Position numbers and translations under genes: made by a program. From Ceratorhiza oryzae-sativae (Eukaryota > Basidiomycota > Agaricomycetes > Cantharellales > Ceratobasidiaceae), in contig JARWMV010000235.1 in NCBI GenBank assembly GCA_030998015.1, positions 1,302,001 to 1,366,000 of the forward strand: a stretch of 64,000 nucleotides of DNA. Reading direction: 5' to 3'. Below, in pieces: positions 60,870-64,000 of this stretch. Numbering within the stretch: the stretch's first letter is position 1; every line of letters begins with the position of its first letter. The notes under the pieces are model-generated. The model was not told where the DNA came from. It saw nothing but the letters and a program-made list of their open reading frames with translations, and did no database searches.

Positions 60870-62865
60870 ATGAAGAATCACACAGAGCACGCATTGAAGA
60901 ACAACAAGCTCTTGGATCGCTTTCATTCTTTGTCACACTCTCAGGCCCAAGGTATACGTTACAGAACTACATATCGTCGAACAGTGGAACGCAGGGTCCT
61001 ACCCTTACTCGACGAGCTCACTTGCAACACGTTCGATGCAGTCTCGGATCAGATCATTGGGTATGCGAACTTAGAAGAGCAAGATACAGACGCGAAGACG
61101 CTTCGGCTAGTTGTCGAGCTCATATTTGAGAGGGCAATAGACGAAGCCGTGTCCAGCGAGATGTACGCGCGGTTGTGTCGCAAGATGATGGAGCGTGTAT
61201 CTCCCAACGTTCAGGACGAGACGATTCGGAACGCCGATGGCCAGCCAGTCTCGGGAGGGATGTTGTTCCGCAAATACCTGCTGAACCGGTGTCAAGAGTA
61301 TTTTGAGCGCGGTTGGTCCGCCAAGGAAGCTGCTGCTGCGCTCGCTGCGAGCAAGGCTGGAGAAGACAAGGCTGCCGAGGCTGCGGGTCAAGCCAATGGC
61401 GAGGCCGCGCTCTACTCTGAGGAATACTATGCGGCTGCCAAAGCCAAACGTCAGGGTCAGGGTCTGGTCCGGTTCATTGGCGAGCTGTTCAAGCTGCAGA
61501 TGCTTACCGAACGTATCATGCACGAATGCATCAAGAAGCTGCTATCGAATGTTATCAATCCGGAAGAAGAAGAAATCGAGAGCTTGTGCGTATTGCTCAC
61601 GACCGTCGGACACAGTTTGGATACACCCAAAGCCAAAACACATATGGACATCTACTTTGAGCGCATGTCAGAGATGGCCAAGGGAAGCAATATCAATTCG
61701 CGTCTGCAGTTTATGTTGAAGGTGTGTATTTGCTGGTGGTCAGCCAGTGCTTGCCCTAATGATTGGGGCATAGGATGTCATCGAGCTCCGTCAACGATGT
61801 TGGCAAACCCGTATGTCTGTCGCTCAACCTGCGGCTACCGCGGCTGTACACGAGCAGGCCAAGCGCGGTGAGGATGTATATCGGAATGCCAGACAGCACG
61901 GCAGGTTTCGTTATGGCGGCGGTCACGACCAGCACCCCGATGGATGGAACGTCGCTGCGGGAAGCATGGCAGCCCGACCACCTGCCAAAGCTGGTGATCT
62001 GTCCAACTTTGGCAGGATTTCCAAGCCGACCGGTCTGTCGTTTGGTCCGACGAGTGTGTTCAACAAGGCCAATCCCAAGCAACGAGACGCGAGTGTGTCG
62101 AGGGCGAGTTCAAGCACGCACGTGTTTGCCACACTCGGTGCGGCTGGAGCGAATGGCCCACCACGGCCCGAGGCCGCCACCGCACGTGGAGGTATGGGCA
62201 GCCGCAAGCCGAGCGTAGATCTCGGACCTGGCGGATCGCCTGCGGCTGAGAGTGGAAGTGTGCGTAGGAAGTTGAATCTTCTGCCTAGGTCCAAGCCTAC
62301 AGAGTCGGAGGGCGACAAACCCAAGGTCGAGGGCATGCCGGAGTCCGTTACCCCTGCTGCTCTGACCACAATGTCCGAGGCTGACGTTCAGAAGAAGGTC
62401 AAGGAGGATATCAAGGTGCGTTTTTTCGCGTCAGATGGGTGAGAACTAAGACTAACGAAAAATCAGGAATACCTGGGTGTGGAGAATGTTGAGGAGGCGA
62501 TCATGGCGCTCGAGGCCATTCCGGGGGAGCACCGTTATATCTTTGTTGACAAGATGGTCGGCGCTGCTCTCGACGGTGGCAACAAGGTCGTCGTGCTTGC
62601 CGAAAAGCTGTTTGCTGCAATGCGCAAGCAAGATGCGTGTTCGATGGATGTGTTTTTCTGTGGCTTGGGGCCCACTGTCGAGATAGCGGACGACATGAGC
62701 ATCGATGTGCCAAAGACGTACGAATGGCTTGCGTTGTTGATGCATGCTGCGGGTTTCGACAGGACCAAGGCGGTAGAAATGGCGGACAACATTTCCGTCT
62801 ATGGAGAGCCCAGGGTACACCCCAAGGATCTCCTTTTGCAAGAGTTTGACAAGACGTCGACATGA
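60870..62865 (+). CDS. eIF4G-like protein, MIF4G plus MA3 domains only
   Basis: Translation scaffold-type protein. Exons 60870-61721, 61774-62415 and 62467-62865 join in frame to ~630 residues. MIF4G: FDAVSDQIIGYAN, LIFERAIDEAVSSEMYARLC, PNVQDETIRNADGQPVSGG, LLNRCQEYFERGW, GLVRFIGELFKLQMLTERI, LLSNVINPEEEEIESLC, KTHMDIYFERM. A Ser/Gly/Pro-rich linker follows, then MA3: KEDIKEYLGVENVEEAI, HRYIFVDKMVGAAL, MHAAGFDRTKAVEMAD, VYGEPRVHPKD. Canonical eIF4G is about twice as long; the eIF4E-binding and upstream regions are missing from this ORF and lie decayed just upstream (59995-60480). It therefore resembles a DAP5/p97-like truncated form, eIF4A-binding but not eIF4E-binding (inference). ATG 60870 is the first in frame; a splice acceptor just before it (ccaccag) suggests a 5' UTR intron. 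Confidence 0.85.
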
Positions 62866-63425
62866 ACGGTTGATAACACATTACACATGCTAGATCTTTT
62901 TTCCTCTCATCTGGATTTTGCCATGTCATAGACTGTCGATGTGGTGGACTCGGTGTGTCCGTCCCGCCATCCGACTCTGCTTGCCTATTCCCTCTCTGTC
63001 GTTATCTCCCCATGTCTCATGATACACACCCTGTCTCCCTGTGCCGCACGGTGGACCACCTTGGTGTTGGCGACATGTGCCCTCAGCCGTTTTTTCATCA
63101 GACTGCGTCCGCTATATGTGTATTGTAACTTGCATGACAAGGTATTTGATTATGAGCTAAAACTTGGTGGTCTTTAAGCAAGCCGGCATGGCTCGAGGGA
63201 GGTCCGGACCTAGCCTAAAATGAATCTTGCATCTCTCGGGAAAAACCATCATGTTCAGTCAATAGCGCCGCTACATTCCCCATGTTATGCAGCAGGGATG
63301 TCTCATGCCAGAATCTAATTACCATCTTTGCGCAAAAGGTTTCTGAAGACATCTGATGCTGCAGATGGTTGGTGATGAGCCTGCCGCACGAGACCGCACT
63401 CCACATCAACAGACGCAGCTGTTGA
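62866..63425. other. Spacer between MA3 copies
   Basis: 3' flank of the eIF4G-like gene. A 181-codon minus-strand ORF (63215-63760) overlaps the downstream MA3 remnant and is regarded as antisense shadow. Confidence 0.35.
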
Positions 63426-63881
63426 GATGCTAGAAGTATTACAGGCCCAGTACTCACCCAGGGCACTAAGATCATCGATCGCAAATTTAGCCATTTGAGA
63501 ATTGCCAGTGTTAGAGAACAACTGCATTTGCCAACACATCTGCCAGACCAGTATCGCTGGACGTTCGTACGAAAGAATATTGCTATAGCATTCGAAAACG
63601 GGCCCCGGTTTGTTCGGCTCGTCGAACAGCTCATTGCGTCAACCCATACACAACATATATGCGCTCCCAGGGTGTTTGAACTTGGATTTCGGCCAGCTGT
63701 TGAATCAGCTGACGGTGCTGGCATATATGAGCCGAGGAATGAGTGGCTAGCAAAGCCCATGCACGCTGCAGGACTGACAAAAGCCAGAGCGGAAAGGGCG
63801 GAGATAATTGTGGTCAGTGGCGAGCCTAAGCTGCCGCCAACGTACCTGTTGGTGTACGAATACGAAAATCTAATGTTTTAA
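63426..63881 (+). pseudogene. Second, diverged MA3-domain remnant
   Basis: Open frame without an ATG at its head (open from 63426, stop at 63879-63881). From 63495 it aligns by eye with the MA3 domain just upstream: FVRKNIAIAFENG against FVDKMVGAALDGG, FELGFRPAVESAD against FFCGLGPTVEIAD, EWLAKPMHAAGLTKARAE against EWLALLMHAAGFDRTKAVE, and SGEPKLPPTYLL against YGEPRVHPKDLL. Similarity is clear but partial, so the duplication is old. It could be a pseudogene or the last exon of a gene whose other parts are not recognised. Confidence 0.6.
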
Positions 63882-64000
63882 CACAATTCATTTATTTTGT
63901 ACTCTGACCGAATCAACGAAATTATAATCATTCGATGCTTCTTTACGTGTGTCGCTCCAGGTACATTATCATATCACCGCCATGTTTCATTTGGATACGG

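Noticed and set aside
63215..63760. 181-codon minus-strand ORF
   Set aside because: It lies opposite the MA3 remnant, which is supported by similarity to the neighbouring MA3 domain; no domain on the minus strand.

Overview
The window is nuclear DNA of a filamentous basidiomycete. Genes are cut by many short GT-AG introns (about 45-125 nt), several families present are typical of agaricomycetes (a DUF6535 multi-pass membrane protein, expanded caspase-like peptidases, Hsp70-like proteins), and the style resembles Rhizoctonia/Ceratobasidiaceae. The genus is an inference; no rRNA or tRNA was found to fix it.

Left part (1-17.3 kb), metabolism: the 3' half of glutaryl-CoA dehydrogenase (+), a polyQ C2H2 zinc-finger regulator (+), a GH43 beta-xylosidase-like hydrolase (-) divergent from an MFS sugar transporter (+) (a plausible sugar-use pair), an unidentified minus-strand gene, a DUF6535 membrane protein (+), and a phospholipid:diacylglycerol acyltransferase of the Lro1/PDAT type (+) built from more than 20 exons, including several micro-exons.

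Central part (18-38.6 kb): a tandem, same-strand array of six caspase/metacaspase-like (Peptidase_C14) loci. Each has a low-complexity N-terminus, a p20-like domain with SGHC and D-C-C-H motifs, a linker and a p10-like 'WAA..Q' segment. Copies 1 and 2 share one exon plan; copies 3, 5 and 6 share another with an invariant 19-nt micro-exon; copy 4 has lost both catalytic motifs; copies 2 and 6 have altered catalytic surroundings. A small one-TM ORF and an Hsp70-like ATPase fragment are embedded in the array. This is the most interesting block and looks like a rapidly evolving cell-death or non-self-recognition type locus (inference).

Right part (41-64 kb), housekeeping: a His-rich basic protein (+), mitochondrial Hsp70 Ssc1 (-), a Drs2-type lipid flippase (-), two distantly related members of an unnamed fungal family (46.9-48.3 kb + and 55.8-57.3 kb -), and an eIF4G-derived locus (+). 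The last keeps intact MIF4G and MA3 domains, but the region that should precede them is decayed and a second broken MA3 copy lies downstream.

A recurrent feature is that otherwise well conserved genes (zinc finger, GH43, DUF6535, PDAT, caspase-like 6, the 47-kb gene) each show a one-base frame break, usually repaired by adding one base to a short homopolymer. This points to base-calling errors in the assembly at least as much as to pseudogenes. Exon coordinates in the entries were derived by hand from splice consensus plus reading-frame and family continuity.
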